DNA of 64,000 nt from Ampelomyces quisqualis (GCA_018398575.1 JAGTXZ010000018.1:2480001-2544000); one strand, 5' to 3'; counted from the stretch's first letter, positions 31,767-43,774 are shown. Notes: generated from the letters alone by a model not told the origin. A program made the numbers and translations.

Positions 31767-33071
31767 TCATATCCCACGGTTGAACTCCACCATGCCATCT
31801 TTCCCACCACGCGCATGGAACTCAGCCTCCAGCGTCTTAGCACCCACAGCCTGGCGCTGCGGAAATGCCGCGAGCGCAAGTGGCAGTGCGAAGATGGATG
31901 TAGTGAGAATAAGTCCTGCCTGTGCGTTAGCATACAAACAATCACGGCACTGGCCTCCCACGGCAACTACTGCTTCACCCACCCAAGTTGACCGGCGTCA
32001 CCATTCTCGGCCGCTGCTTGAGCCAGTCTGTCTTCTGCAGCTTGACGAGAATCAAGGGCGGGAGGACCATGATGGGCGTCGAGTTGAGCACGCGACTGAT
32101 TGCGGTTTCTCCAACAGCCAGGGTCGCTGCTTTTTGGCTCTTGCCCAGCGACTTGACTTCCAACTCGCCTGATTCCACCTTGTGCTTTTCTTCTTCGGTC
32201 AGCACGGGGAAGACGTCGATGCCTTGTCGGATCTCCTCGCCGCGCATGAGGAATACATTGAGTACACCGGCGCTGGCAACGGCTGCAAAGGGGACGAGGC
32301 GGCCAGCTACTATTTTCGCGTTGGGCGAGAGGCTCTTGAGGCGTGGAACGAGCGCGTTCAGACCGAGCGCAACACCGCATGAAGCTGTAACAGCTGTGAA
32401 ATACGATTTGACGACGGTGGAGGTGGGGAGCGGCATCGATTTGTTCGCGTTCGAGAAGTTGATGCCGACGTTGAGCGACTGGTTAGTGATTTGCCATCCC
32501 AGGGTTCCCACCGTCTGCGATACTTTTAGCTCATCATCTGGCCGTGGTCCAAGGTCCTCGTACCCCGAGCCCTGGTGTGAGCATGCCTGCCGTCACCACC
32601 AAATTCGACAGCACGAAGCATGACATGCGAAAGGGCATGAAGACGGGCTGTCCGGTATCTTGAGGCTGTCAGTACATCGACTCCGTCCCTGACTACGCAT
32701 TGCACCTACCAGGGTGTAGCGTGGAGTCTATTGTCTTCTTTGCCTGCCACAGCTCTGGCGTCATATCCCGTATCTTGCCAGTCTTGTACGCAGTGACAAG
32801 TTGTTTTGCATTCTCGAGGCCGATCGCAGACGTGAACAATGTCCTACAGAGTGCGCCGTTAGCAAATGAGCCGCCAAAAGTACGAGCATGTGGACAAGCT
32901 AATGGTTGTGGCACTCACCACGACCAGCGCACAAGGAATCGTCTTTGCGCATGCGCAGCTGTCTCACCTGGGGTCTGATATAGTGACCGAGTGCTGGACA
33001 CGACCCCAGTACGTGCTGAGGTCGTACTGGGAGACGGGCAGGTCGCGATTGCCCGGGAGAGAGGACGTCAT
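31767..33071 (-). CDS. FSF1: Mitochondrial sideroflexin (Fsf1-type)
   Basis: Five exons, 33071-32968, 32843-32710, 32658-32564, 32514-31983 and 31915-31767, give 337 residues, normal for the family. Introns are 124, 51, 49 and 67 bp. Conserved pieces appear in order: LPGNRDLPVSQYDLSTYWGR at the start, ITDPR-like SDPRTLFTSAIGLENAK, DSTLHPDTGQPVFMPFRMS, WQITNQSLNVGINFSNANKS, and the final LILTTSIFALPLALAAFPQR. Sideroflexins are multi-pass inner-membrane proteins that carry serine and related metabolites. No cleavable presequence is visible, as usual for the family. The gene is so heavily split that no single open frame reveals it. Confidence 0.93.
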
Positions 33072-33444
33072 TCTGTGTGAGAATGAGCATGTGAAGCGGG
33101 CGAGGCTAATTGCTCGAGGTTCGAGATCGGATACCTAGCGGGCAGCCAGCGAACTCGGGCCGACCCAAGGCACACACGATGGCAAGAGAACAATCAGATT
33201 CCAAAATGCGTGAACAATGTCTTCCCTTCAATGTTACAAAGATTCTTATTATTGCGTGTCTTCTCCTGGAACGCTTGTGCGAATATACAAACATGCAAGT
33301 ATGCAGAGCCTGGGATAAATGAGAGAACCGCTATGCAAGCTTCTAGGTTAACAACACAAATCGCATCGTCAACATGATCTATCCAAGCGCTTTCGACATG
33401 CAAAAACTCATTGCTCGCCATGCAGAATCGTTTTCGTACATGGC
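33072..33444. other. Intergenic region
   Basis: Promoter of the sideroflexin gene and 3' flank of the next minus-strand gene. No gene is seen. Confidence 0.4.
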
Positions 33445-36112
33445 TCATTTCTTCTTCTTCTTGTCTTTGTTCTTCTCCTTTGTAGATGGCGCAGAGCTCG
33501 TTCCAAGAATCGCATCAAACGTTTTGCTCGGATCACTGCTCGGCAGAGGTTGTATCTGCGGCGAATGTCCACCAGTAGGGGGTGCGATACCTGGTGGCAA
33601 GGGCAGGGCCTCAAGACCCAGACTCATCACGCTCTCGCGCCTGCTATCGCCAGCAGGGCTGTGTGATCGTGACCGACTGTTGGGGCGAGATGGATCAAGA
33701 AACCCAGGTGGCGGAGGTAGTGGCCCAGAGTCGACGTTGAGCTCTTGCATAGCCGCATTGAGGAGTGTGTCGTTTGCCGCCCACTGTTGCGCTTTCTTCC
33801 AGCAATGCGATCGTCGGAAGACACCTTCTACGCCATGCTCGACGATATCGGTAGGTAGGCTGACAACTTGTCCTCCCCCTCCTACTCCAAACCACGTTCG
33901 CGACCGGGCTGTGTCTTCACGGCCCCAGGGTACACCACTTCGAGGCACTTCGCACAGGAAATACTCGACGCCCTGCGTGAAGAGGACGCCTGGCGCATCG
34001 ATGACCAACATTGGTAGAGATTGTATCACGGCGTACAAGAAAAGCCATTGGCCAGTTCGCAGGTCCCAAACGTCGTCCATGGTTGCACCCGAGGCCTGTT
34101 TGAACTCAAATTGGCGAAATGCTTCGAGGAAAGGTGTTGGACGCTCGGCGTCAATATTATGTGAGTCCTTCAACATCTTCGTTACTTCATCCTTGGGCAA
34201 CTTCTTCGCGCGCGCCTTCGCATTTTTTTTGGCGTCTCCAGTGGTCACGCGCTTTGACGTCGGATACAGTGGTAGATCGAATGGTACGGGTGGTTGCACA
34301 GGTGGAGTACTTCGGTCATACTCGCTCAGCACCTTGCGTAGTGCTCGCCGTACCACAGCCTCGTGGTTAGTTCCTTCGTCTTCAGCCAAGAAACCATCCG
34401 CGGTACGATTCGTCAAACTCGTCCTGTCCACGAGGAGGTCGTATAGACTGGAGATGTCATCATATATGTCGAGGAGAACTAGGCGATTGAGACCACTCGT
34501 AGACAGATTGTTCTTCTTCGACTTTGCCTTGGGCAGCCATGAGCCGTACTTGGTCCTGTAGTAGTCGACAACGAAGGACCTTGTAGAGTTGAACGAGGCC
34601 CTCCACTTCTTGAAATTCATAGTCTTGCCTTCCTCTGCCATTGCGCTGTTCATGATGCCTGAGAAGATGGCGGGAAATTCGAAATCTTTCAATTTCAGGT
34701 TGATGGTGGCTTCACGGTTGTCCAGATCCATGGCCGCACGCGCAATCCTCGTTGCCGTTTTGGGGCTGATCATGTCGAATTTTGGAGATTGCAGCTCCTT
34801 GATGCTGTCAAACTTGCCCGAAGCATGAACAAAGCCTTCAGTGTACAGAGCTATCGAGCGCATCTTTTCACCGAGTACGATTGCCTCGATCGTCTTCTCG
34901 CGGCTGTGGCGCACATCTGCTAGATTGAGCTCTTGCACGTAACAGTCGAAACTCGATGCAGCGATCTCGCCAAAAGAAGACCCATCGACGTTCGAGAAGG
35001 CGTAGTGGCCAAGTATGTCGGCTATGCGGAGGAATATATCGAACATGTCGGCATGCCGCTCGGTAGCCACTAGTGATTGGCCGATCAAAAATGCGAAGAA
35101 GTTGCGGTACGTTACGAGAGTGTCGATGTCGCTGGTGCTCAGGTGGGACTCTTGTGGAGAGAATGCGCCATCGGAAGCGAGTGCGATGGGCACATACATG
35201 TGCTTCTCGCTGCGGTCATCCTCGGCCAGGTCGCTCAGCGCCCTTGATCCCTTTGACTCGTCCGAACTGCCGACCAGACTCTGATCTGGCGAAGCCGTCC
35301 GCGACTGTGCGAAGACCTCGCGCGAGACGCGCCGCGATGAGCGTGCCGATTCCTGTGGTGTCGCAGTGCCGGCGTCGGAGTACAGGGTGCCGTGGACGAG
35401 GCGCGTGAGCAGCTGCGATGCCGAGTAGACTGAGGAGTCGATGCGGAAGGAGGGGCCTTTGTTCGATATTCGTGGAAAGAGGTATACGAGGGTGTCGCCC
35501 TGATCATCCCACAGTTCCGGGACCTACGTCCGTCAGTGTCTTGCCACGCTTGCGCGCCATCTGGGCAATAGCACGACCTGCCTTTTCTCCGTTCAGTAGC
35601 ATCGCCAGATTGTACGGCACCCTACCCTTGTGCCCCACGATCCATGCGAATGGCCTCTCTGGTAGCGCTGGTGAACGACCTGCAGGCGCACTAACGTCTA
35701 TCTGACTGCTACTGAACAACCTGGTCTTGCGCTTCAAATGCTTCAGGGCTCCTTCGCCAGACGAGTCTGCGCCTGATGTAGATGGTCGGCTTCCGCCTCG
35801 CGACGGCGACGCATTGCGAGACCCTGGTACAGCAAGAGGTGGTGGGGGCTCAAGAGGTGTGAGATTCGGTGTGGACTCAACAGAATGAACGGACTGGATG
35901 TAGGGGTTGGAGAGGGAGAAATTACGAGGCCCAGGCGGCGGAGGATGTTCTGGCGCAAGCTGTGTCGAGGAGATACGGGCCCGGGCTTTTGTGAGACGCC
36001 GAGTCGATTCCGAAGGTGTTGGCGATTTGAGTTTGCTTTCCTGCGCGTCTGCCGTGCTTTTCGAGAACAGGCTCGACAGCCGGCTGCTCGACTTCTTCCT
36101 GACACCCAACAT
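33445..36112 (-). CDS. Fungal DUF8004-like hypothetical protein
   Basis: Two exons, 36112-35582 and 35523-33445, give 869 residues. The intron (58 bp) seems to be of GC-AG type: AAG, then GCAGGT, and GACGTAG before GTC. Only this join links NLAMLLNGEK to VPELWDDQGDTLVYLFPR in phase and fits the family pattern. Residues 1-150 are Ser/Pro-rich with a basic start. The conserved core follows: WIVGHKGRVPYNLAMLLNG, VPELWDD, TYRNFFAFLIGQSLVATERH, a helical middle (MNSAMAEEGKTMNFKKWRAS, YYRTKYGSWLPKA) and LAFDLP-like segments. The C-terminus is disordered and ends in a run of lysines (KEKNKDKKKKK). The function of the family is unknown; no enzyme motif is visible. Confidence 0.82.
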
Positions 36113-37528
36113 TGAAAGAAGTAGACGAGTATTGAGCGTCCACGAGGACGGAACAACCCAAGAAGTGGCAAGGCTCGTTGATAGCGGCTATGGCCGGAAG
36201 GGCATATGGGGTTTGCGAATCAGCACAGAAGAAGATGAACAGGCAGAAGGCCACCGGTCTGCGGCGGGAGCTATGGGATCATGTACAAGTATTGCCCTGT
36301 GGTCTATATTTGACTCTTCCCGTCGCAGACTCGCTGCTCGGGCAGTAATGCTTGCAACAGAAAGGCGAGCCATACTAGTGCTTTGTACGGAGTAGGGACT
36401 GACCTGTTCGGCCTATGACGATTCACTCGTCGCCACACCTTGCCGAAAGGGTCACTGTCCACGGCGTTTTCGCATGTCGTCCACTCGCTGTGATTCGCAG
36501 AGACTGCAGCTGACTCTCTTCGCACCTCGGGGCCTCGGGCACACATACAGAGGTAGAGATGGGCTCTTAGTATACAGTATCGGATACAGTTACGATACAA
36601 TTTCCGCACCGAATACACAAGCTCCTGAATCTTGGATACGACGGCTTGTATCCGAAGCTGCGCACAGACTATTTTTAGCTGCTGCCGCGTTTCTCCTAAT
36701 TTTGTAACCTGGCTACCAGGCTCCACCTACTGCTGCATTTATTCTATAATACGTTTTGTATTTATTTTGCAACTGACAAGGTCGAAGGGAGTTATATTAA
36801 AGAGGTAAATATCAACAGTTAAGGAATAAAAATTGTACTTTATTAGCTAAGGTAAACATTAATTATTTCTTCCCTTTGTAGTTGGCGTTGCAATACTGTA
36901 TACAGTATCAAAGTACTCCGTAGTATATGTTACGTTACGATGCGGAATATACAAGTTTTGGGGGCTCGATTACGGTATCGAACCATCTACACAGAGGTCT
37001 CTCGAGGGAGTCGGAGGGACTCGGCACGTATCCATGCTTTCATGGACGCTTACATGGGGGGCCTTCATAACCTGCATTCTTGCACAGCATGTCAGCCACC
37101 GCGAATAGACAATAATGGCACTCTCAACATTGGGTTGTGCGATCTCGAAAGGTGATACGGCCGTGTCACTCGGCCATTCTCAGTCGGCGGATTTAGGCCA
37201 GAGATGACGTAATCCCAAGTACTTTGTCGCCATTGTTTCATTTGCCGCGTGTCACGTGTGGTGACAGAACGCGACAAGGGTTGATCCCATTCAGCAAGTG
37301 GCCTTGATAGAAGTTCATACCGGTCTTTGCACCATCTGACATCAGCCAGGCGAAGCCTCAGTACATGGCAGTTTCATCACAGGTCGAATCCGCGTGCGCC
37401 CCATCAGCTTGACACGAGCTCCCACCCATTCCGTAACGGACATTTTCCCAAGAATTTGGGAGTGGGGCTAACTCAGCACTCAAACGTCCCCCTACACTCA
37501 GTTGCGAAAGTACAGCCGGGCCAACACG
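36113..37528. other. Intergenic region with AT-rich relic
   Basis: 1.4 kb with no supported gene. Its middle is an AT-rich island (36715-36960). A hairpin-forming TGTCAC/GTGACA pair around GTGTG lies at 37249-37265, possibly a regulator site for the aminotransferase gene downstream. Confidence 0.45.
36560..36960. repeat. Short AT-rich island, possible decayed mobile element
   Basis: The centre (about 36715-36900) is far richer in A/T than its flanks, with many TA steps. Related words flank it: TATACAGTATC at about 36570 and 36900, and GTTACGATAC / GTTACGTTACG near 36587 and 36930, each followed by GAATAcACAAG or GAATAtACAAG. This may be a repeat-induced-point-mutation relic of a small element, but no coding remnant or clean terminal repeat is left. 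Confidence 0.35.
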
Positions 37529-39468
37529 ATGGGTGCCTTTTCAGACGTTGTCGGTTCAGCTTCGAGCTCGAAAAAGCCCATCAATCTTCTCCGAGGGTAT
37601 GGACCCCTAGTCTTGCACGTTGCTGCTAAAATCTGGCACCGCTCGTCCAGCGTTCTAAAATCACCCTCTCAGGCATTACGCGGCCCAATAGTACAGGGCA
37701 TCCAAACAATACTTACTAACGCTTTTAGGTGGCCCAACACGTCTCTGCTTCCCACTCAGCTGCTCGACAAAGCAACGCACCATGTACTTAAGAATCCGAC
37801 CATTGCGTATCCTGCCATGTGCTACGGGCCCGATGCAGGAGATCCACGACTACGTAAGAACGTAGCATTATGGCTGACCAACTTCTACCAGCCCAGGGAT
37901 GCCATTGCCGAGGAGCGTGTCTGCATCACCGGGGGAGCCTCGCAAAATCTAGCTTGTCTCCTTCAGGTCTACACAGATCCAGCCTACACCCGGAACGTGT
38001 GGGTAGTCGCTCCGGCTTACATGCTTTCATTTCGCATGTTCGAGGATGCTGGCTTCCACCAAAAGCTCCGAGCAGTCCCAGAGGATGATGAAGGCATCGA
38101 TGTCGAGTATTTGCGCCAAGAGATGAAGAAAAGTGAAGATAAAGCGAGTGCAGAGGGAAATAATGAGCCAGTAAGCAGTATGATGAGCCTAGAAGCAGAC
38201 CCGGAAATACCCCCTATCACTGAAGACAAGATCCGGTCACTACAAAGATGCGAACACATATGGGCCCCCATCTCGTGCGCGTTAGCTAAGACATGGGTCA
38301 GAAGTTCAAGTCGTCGCAAACGAGGCCCTGGAGCAAGATCTACAAGCACATCATATACGCCGTTCCCACATTCTCAAATCCTAGCTCCAAGACCATGAGC
38401 CTTCGTAGACGACATGAGCTGGTGAGATTAGCAAGAGAGTTTGATGCACTGATTATCAGTGATGATGTCTACGACTTCCTCCAATGGCCTTCAAATCTTA
38501 CTGGTCAGACCATGTCGCTGAAGAAGGCCGTAACGCCTCGCATAGTAGATGTCGATCGATACCTCGACGGCGGAGCTGAGAAGAATGGCGCGGATGGTTT
38601 CGGCAACGCTGTCTCAAACGGTAGCTTTTCCAAGATTTGCGGCCCCGGCCTACGTACAGGTTGGTGTGAAGGGACAACGAAACTGGCGCATGGAGTATCG
38701 CAAACGTGAGCAGTTTCTACACATGTCTTCTTGGCGTGCAACGTGGTCGCGCTCAGAGTAAGCATGGCAGCTAAGACGTCTGCAGCGGCTCAAGTCGTTC
38801 TGGTGGTGCCCCTAGCCAACTGACAGCTTGCTTCGTGGCTGAAGCACTGGAAACCGGTGAGCTCCAGCGCTTTGTGTACGATACATTGCAGCCCACGTAC
38901 TGCAAGAGGTATCGGAAAATGGTCGAAGTCATCAACAGGGAGCTGATACCCTTGGGCGTCCGCTTACCGCAAACAGACAGGGGCGTCGTCGGAGGTTATT
39001 TCATCTGGCTGACACTACCGGAATCGGTGCAAGGCGCAGTGCTTGCGCAACGTGCAAACGACGAAGAGAGTGTTGTGGTAGCACAGGTCAGTACAGAAAT
39101 GCATGGCTCCGATTCCGAGTTCCGGTCATAAAGGTCCGCTGACAGCGCCGCGAACACAGGGTGACATCTTTGAGGTGAGTCGGCTCCGAAAAGCGCGACC
39201 CGTTTTTGATGCTCACACGTTCAGGTTCCCGGCGACACTGAGCATCTCGGGACGGCTTTCGGAAACGAAATCAGGATATGTTTCGCTGTGAGGATAGTGC
39301 ACATCCAGCAAAAGAAAAACACTAACAAGCTACTAGTGGGAGGACGAAGACGTGCTTGCAGAAGGCATATCGCGTCTGGCGACGGTCATTAGCAAGATGC
39401 AAGACGGGACTTGTGAGCACGTCGCTAGACCTGTGATGAGTGAAGCGCAAGCAAAAAAGTTCTGGTGA
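37529..39468 (+). CDS. PLP-dependent aminotransferase, class I/II (fold type I)
   Basis: Seven exons, 37529-37596, 37729-38170, 38302-38705, 38786-39086, 39161-39175, 39225-39287 and 39337-39468, give 474 residues. All phases agree. Exon 5 is only 15 nt (GDIFE). The motifs are in order: INLLRGWPNTSLLP at the start, CYGPDAGDPRLRKNVALWL, ITGGASQNLACLLQV (cofactor phosphate), YAVPTFSNPSSKTMS (substrate Asn), DDVYDFLQW (Asp/Tyr contact the ring), SNGSFSKICGPGLRTGW with Lys281 as the Schiff-base lysine, then SSRSGGAPSQLTACFVAE. It resembles aminoadipate/aromatic or valine-pyruvate-type transaminases; the substrate cannot be told. It looks broken frame by frame, but is intact when spliced. Confidence 0.88.
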
Positions 39469-40956
39469 GTGCAGCAGCTTGGAAAGGCTCGAGACCCTTG
39501 AGAGGTTCGGCCCTTGATTTGGGAACTCCTGAATCCTGAGCACCCACCATGTACTATCTACTCACCGAGCCGTCGTCCCACTCATGCGCTTTCCAAGCAT
39601 CCCTTGTTCGGCTGTCACATTCTCAGGAAGCGCGTGGAGGCAATCAAGTAGACCCGGGCTAGAACAGGTGAATCGTCTGTTCATCACATGATTGGTTAGT
39701 GTGGTTTCAAGCATAATGGATCGACGACGTGGAACAAAAGCATAAGCACAAATACTACAATGTCGCGCGACGCCCGCGGAGGTATTGGCTCGGTGCAGGG
39801 TGAAATCGCTCGTAGGCAAGGCTCGGGTCTTGTTGTAAACTGTAAAGGGAGGAGGTGAGTGTCCGGTTTGCGATAGACGCGCCGCAGCAAGGTCGTGGCA
39901 ACGAAGCCATTTAGTGCAGCCCAGTGGTGATTTGCAGTGCAAGCAAAGCACGATCGACGGCGGCCCGCTGCGTCGCTCTCGACCAGTGCATCCTGATTCC
40001 TGAAGCGCTGGAAGATGCCTGGGTCTGGTTGTGGGTAGGCCAACCACAGTCGGCAGATGGGCCTTGTTTCAGAGACCGTTTCAAAAATAGGCTTCGGCTA
40101 AGGTGCAGCGCCACTGACATGTTTGCCGACACCACGAAACAACGACACCACAACCCAACGATTGGCCAACGTCGCCCTGCTGTTTCACCCGTCCAAGGTG
40201 ATTTTGTGAAGACAGGTCTGCTGCACCGGGCCAGCCGCGACCCTGGCTCATCTAAGAGGTGTTCTACTCCCCACTCCCTTCTCCGTACACAGGGTTGCAT
40301 TCCACGCTCCTCGGCATCTCCCTGGGGGCGAGGAATGTGGCCAGCAGACGCGGCCACCCGGCCTCATCAGGAGGCGGGCGAGAATGATGGCTTGTTGAAT
40401 GCCTACGAGACCGATGCTGGCGATGACGAAGAAGCGGCGGAAGAGCGCTGGCATCGCGACGAAAAGGCCAAGGTGAAAGATGTATTAGTAGCCGTGGTCA
40501 ATGAGTCGAGCACGGCACATCGAAGAGCGTACTCCAGCTATTTGCGGTTCGAAACACAGGGGCCCTCTAGCAGACGTGATTGGCGCGACGTGCCTATTGT
40601 GAGTGATTCGGTACTTATACAATGGCGACCCGCTTCCCTTTCCGCCCTCTTCACGCAGGCTCCTGTCAGCTCACAACACCATTGTGTTGGCCTTCAATTC
40701 TCATTCAGTCATTCATTCATTTGCCATTTAGAAAGTTTGGTTATAACTTTCGCATCTTTCCTACCCCCACAGTTATATCTTGTTGGCCAAGCAACCTGCA
40801 TACTCAGCAACCGCAACTCAAGCATTCCAACAAAATAACCTTTTTCGATTACAGCACAATCGTCTCTTGCGGGCCAACTGACGAATCCTTTTTCAGCATC
40901 CTCTGCAATTTCTTCCACGTTTATCGACTCCAAGACTCAATACACGCTTAGCCATC
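39469..40956. promoter_or_regulatory. Upstream region of the GH55 gene
   Basis: About 1.5 kb. A TATA-like TACTTATACAA lies near 40613, and the last 250 bp are C/T-rich leader. A frame open across 39924-40838 has no domain and unlike composition, so it is not called. Confidence 0.45.
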
Positions 40957-43290
40957 ATGCTTGCCTTCAGCGCTGGTGCGTTCCTTCTGACGCTGCGCGT
41001 CTTCCTCACCGCGACTCCATCGGTCGCGGCACCTGTCGCCCAAGCAGTAGAGGTACCGCAGGCCGGCGCCTCTGGCTATTGGTTTGGCAACATCAAGCGT
41101 CAGGGTATCGCTCCCTACAACGAGAATCCCGCTGCCTACAAGGTTTTCCGCAACGTCAAGTTACTTGGAGCCAAGGGCGACGGCGTTACCGATGACACCG
41201 CTGCAATCAACGCCGCCATTGCGGACGGTAACCGTTGTGGACAAGGCTGCGACTCAACAACCACTAGCCCAGCCATCATCTACTTCCCCGCTGGTACATA
41301 CTTGATCAGCGAGCCCATCATCCAGTACTACTACACCCAGTTCGTCGGTGATGCGACCAACCCGCCTACGCTCAAGGCCAAGGACACATTCGAGGGCATG
41401 GGCTTGATCGATGCGGACCCCTACATCCCCGGCGGCGACGGCGCCAACTGGTACACCAACCAGAACAACTTCTACCGCCAGATTCGCAACTTCGTCATCG
41501 ACATCAAGGATACCAAGGCCGCTGCTGGTATTCACTGGCAGGTGTCTCAGGCCACTTCTCTCCAGAACATCCGCTTCGAGATGGCTACGGGCGAGGCGGG
41601 TGCCAACCAGAAAGGCATTTTCCAAGACAACGGCTCCGGTGGTTTCATGTCTGATCTCGTCTTCAACGGTGGTGCTATCGGCGCCTTCCTCGGATCTCAA
41701 CAGTTCACTACGCGCAATATGACCTTCAACAACTGCGGCACAGCTATCTTCATGAACTGGAACTGGCTGTGGACCCTGAAGAGCATCTTCATCAACGACT
41801 GCAAGCTGGGTCTCGACATGGCTAACAGCCCCGACAACCAAACTGTCGGCTCTGTCCTCCTTCTCGACAGCAAATTCACCAACACCCCCATCGGCATCAA
41901 CTCTTCTTTCACTCAAGACAGCGTCCCCCACACTGGCGGTACTCTCATTATTGACAACGTCGACTTCGAGGGTAGCAATGTGGCTGTCCAGAATGTGGCT
42001 GGCGAGACTCTCCTTGCTGGTAAGAGCAAGGTCGCAACCTGGGCCCAAGGTAATGCCATGGCTGCCGGTCAGGCTCAAGCTGGTCGTGTCCAAGGCGATG
42101 TCAACAATCCCCCTACCAAGCCACAGAGCCTTCTCGGTGAAAATGGCTGGTTCGAGCGCAGCAAGCCCCAGTATGAGAACATCGACGTGTCCAAGTTTGT
42201 CAGTCTCAAGGACGCAGGTGCGGTGGGCGATGGTGTCACCGATGATACTGCCATGATCCAGAAAGCTATTGATGGTCTCCAAGACGGCCAGATCCTGCAT
42301 GCTGACCACGGCGCCTACCTCATTACCAAGACTATTGAAATCCCTGCCGAGAAGAACATCAAGATTGTCGGCGAGATCTACACTATGTTCTTCATCACTG
42401 GCAAGTTCTTCGGCAACATGGACGACCCCCAGCCTGGATTCCGTGTCGGCAAGAAGAGCGGTGACAAGGGTACTTTCGAGATGTCCGACGCCATCATCAG
42501 CACTCAGGGTCCTGCACCTGGAGGTATCTTGATGGAGTGGAATATCAATGCTGAGGCTGGCAAGGCCGGTCTATGGGACGTTCACTTCCGTGTTGGCGGT
42601 TTCGCAGGTACCAACCTCCAGTCTTCCAATTGCAAGAAGAACCCCGACACGGAGCACCCTCCCAATGAAGAGTGTATTGGTTCCTTCATGCAGCTCCACA
42701 TCACCAAGAGCTCCAGCGGCTACTTTGAGAACGTCTGGCTCTGGACCGCTGACCATGAGCTCGACCAGCCTGACCACGCTCAAATCGACATTTACAACGG
42801 TCGTGGCATGCTCGTCGAATCCCAAGGTCCTGTCTGGCTTGTCGGTACCGCTTCCGAGCACTCTCAGCTTTCTCAGTACCAATTCCAAGGTGCCAAGGAC
42901 ATTTGGTATGGCGCCATCCAGACCGAAACTCCCTACTACCAGCCCAACCCCAAGGCCAACGTCCCCTTCAAGAAGAACGACAAGTTCTCTGATCCAGATA
43001 TGAGCAACACCACCTCAGCCTGGGCCGTTCGCATTATCGACAGCTCAAGCATTTGGAACTACGGTGCTGGAACCTACTCGTTCTTCGACAATTACTCGCA
43101 AAAGTGCGTTGTGGGCCAGAACTGCCAGGAGCACATCAACGAGATTGAGAATTCCAGAAACGTCAACATTTTTGGTCTCTCGACCAAGGCGTCTGTCAAC
43201 ATGATCTCCTCTGGTGGTGTAGGCTTGTTGAAGGACGAGGACAATCGGTCTAACTTTTGCGCTACGTTGGGTATTTTTGCTCAGGCATAG
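40957..43290 (+). CDS. Secreted exo-beta-1,3-glucanase, glycoside hydrolase family 55
   Basis: One exon of 777 residues, without introns. A signal peptide covers about residues 1-24 (LAFSAGAFLLTLRVFLTATP). Two tandem right-handed beta-helix (pectate-lyase-3-like) repeats each open with the same motif: LLGAKGDGVTDDTAAINAAI near residue 68 and KDAGAVGDGVTDDTAMIQKA near residue 423. The QFVGDATNPPTLKA, GIHWQVSQATSLQNI and GSGGFMSDLVFNGGAIG blocks are typical of GH55. The enzyme removes glucose from beta-1,3-glucan outside the cell, for nutrition, wall turnover or attack on other fungi. Codon choice is strongly biased to C-ending codons (AAC, ATC, TTC, GGC), unlike most neighbours, which fits a highly expressed gene. 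Confidence 0.93.
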   Translation: MLAFSAGAFLLTLRVFLTATPSVAAPVAQAVEVPQAGASGYWFGNIKRQGIAPYNENPAAYKVFRNVKLLGAKGDGVTDDTAAINAAIADGNRCGQGCDSTTTSPAIIYFPAGTYLISEPIIQYYYTQFVGDATNPPTLKAKDTFEGMGLIDADPYIPGGDGANWYTNQNNFYRQIRNFVIDIKDTKAAAGIHWQVSQATSLQNIRFEMATGEAGANQKGIFQDNGSGGFMSDLVFNGGAIGAFLGSQQFTTRNMTFNNCGTAIFMNWNWLWTLKSIFINDCKLGLDMANSPDNQTVGSVLLLDSKFTNTPIGINSSFTQDSVPHTGGTLIIDNVDFEGSNVAVQNVAGETLLAGKSKVATWAQGNAMAAGQAQAGRVQGDVNNPPTKPQSLLGENGWFERSKPQYENIDVSKFVSLKDAGAVGDGVTDDTAMIQKAIDGLQDGQILHADHGAYLITKTIEIPAEKNIKIVGEIYTMFFITGKFFGNMDDPQPGFRVGKKSGDKGTFEMSDAIISTQGPAPGGILMEWNINAEAGKAGLWDVHFRVGGFAGTNLQSSNCKKNPDTEHPPNEECIGSFMQLHITKSSSGYFENVWLWTADHELDQPDHAQIDIYNGRGMLVESQGPVWLVGTASEHSQLSQYQFQGAKDIWYGAIQTETPYYQPNPKANVPFKKNDKFSDPDMSNTTSAWAVRIIDSSSIWNYGAGTYSFFDNYSQKCVVGQNCQEHINEIENSRNVNIFGLSTKASVNMISSGGVGLLKDEDNRSNFCATLGIFAQA

Positions 43291-43774
43291 ACGGATTGGA
43301 TCGATCCACTTCCTTGCTGGGTGAGGACAGGTTTTTTTCACTTCATTCCCATTTCATCTTCCAGTCGAAGGTGATGAGAGGGCCTTTTATTAGCATGTAA
43401 CACTTTTTTCCAATACACTACTTCAGTAACAAAGACACATACCTGCCGTTATCAGACTGCAGACACTCGCTCGGATCATGACAAGCTATGAAATTAGACA
43501 TTATACCCCGTGGTGCGAGTGCTGGACGAGAATAGGACAGTACAAATACGAATACAAACTTCAGCAGTCGAAAACACTGCTTTATAATGTATGATCAAGC
43601 GTGCTCCCGTCTCTCACCTTACATGATTCAGGAGACCCCTCTTCCCAGAAAGGCACGTGCACCCGAGTTCATGTCGCGAAAAACTTCCCCGCTAATAATC
43701 TCCACAGGCTCAAATAGACAGAGGCCACACGCACATTGTATCCCCGACTAGACACCATTCTGACACGTGCAACC
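43291..43774. other. Intergenic region
   Basis: 3' flank of the GH55 gene and promoter of PUS7. No gene is seen. Confidence 0.4.

Noticed and set aside
37529..39468. Aminotransferase as a pseudogene with frameshifts
   Set aside because: Every frame break coincides with a good donor and acceptor pair, phases add up, and all catalytic motifs are restored.
39924..40838. 304-residue open frame upstream of the GH55 gene
   Set aside because: It ends inside the C/T-rich leader of the GH55 gene and has no recognisable fold or motif.
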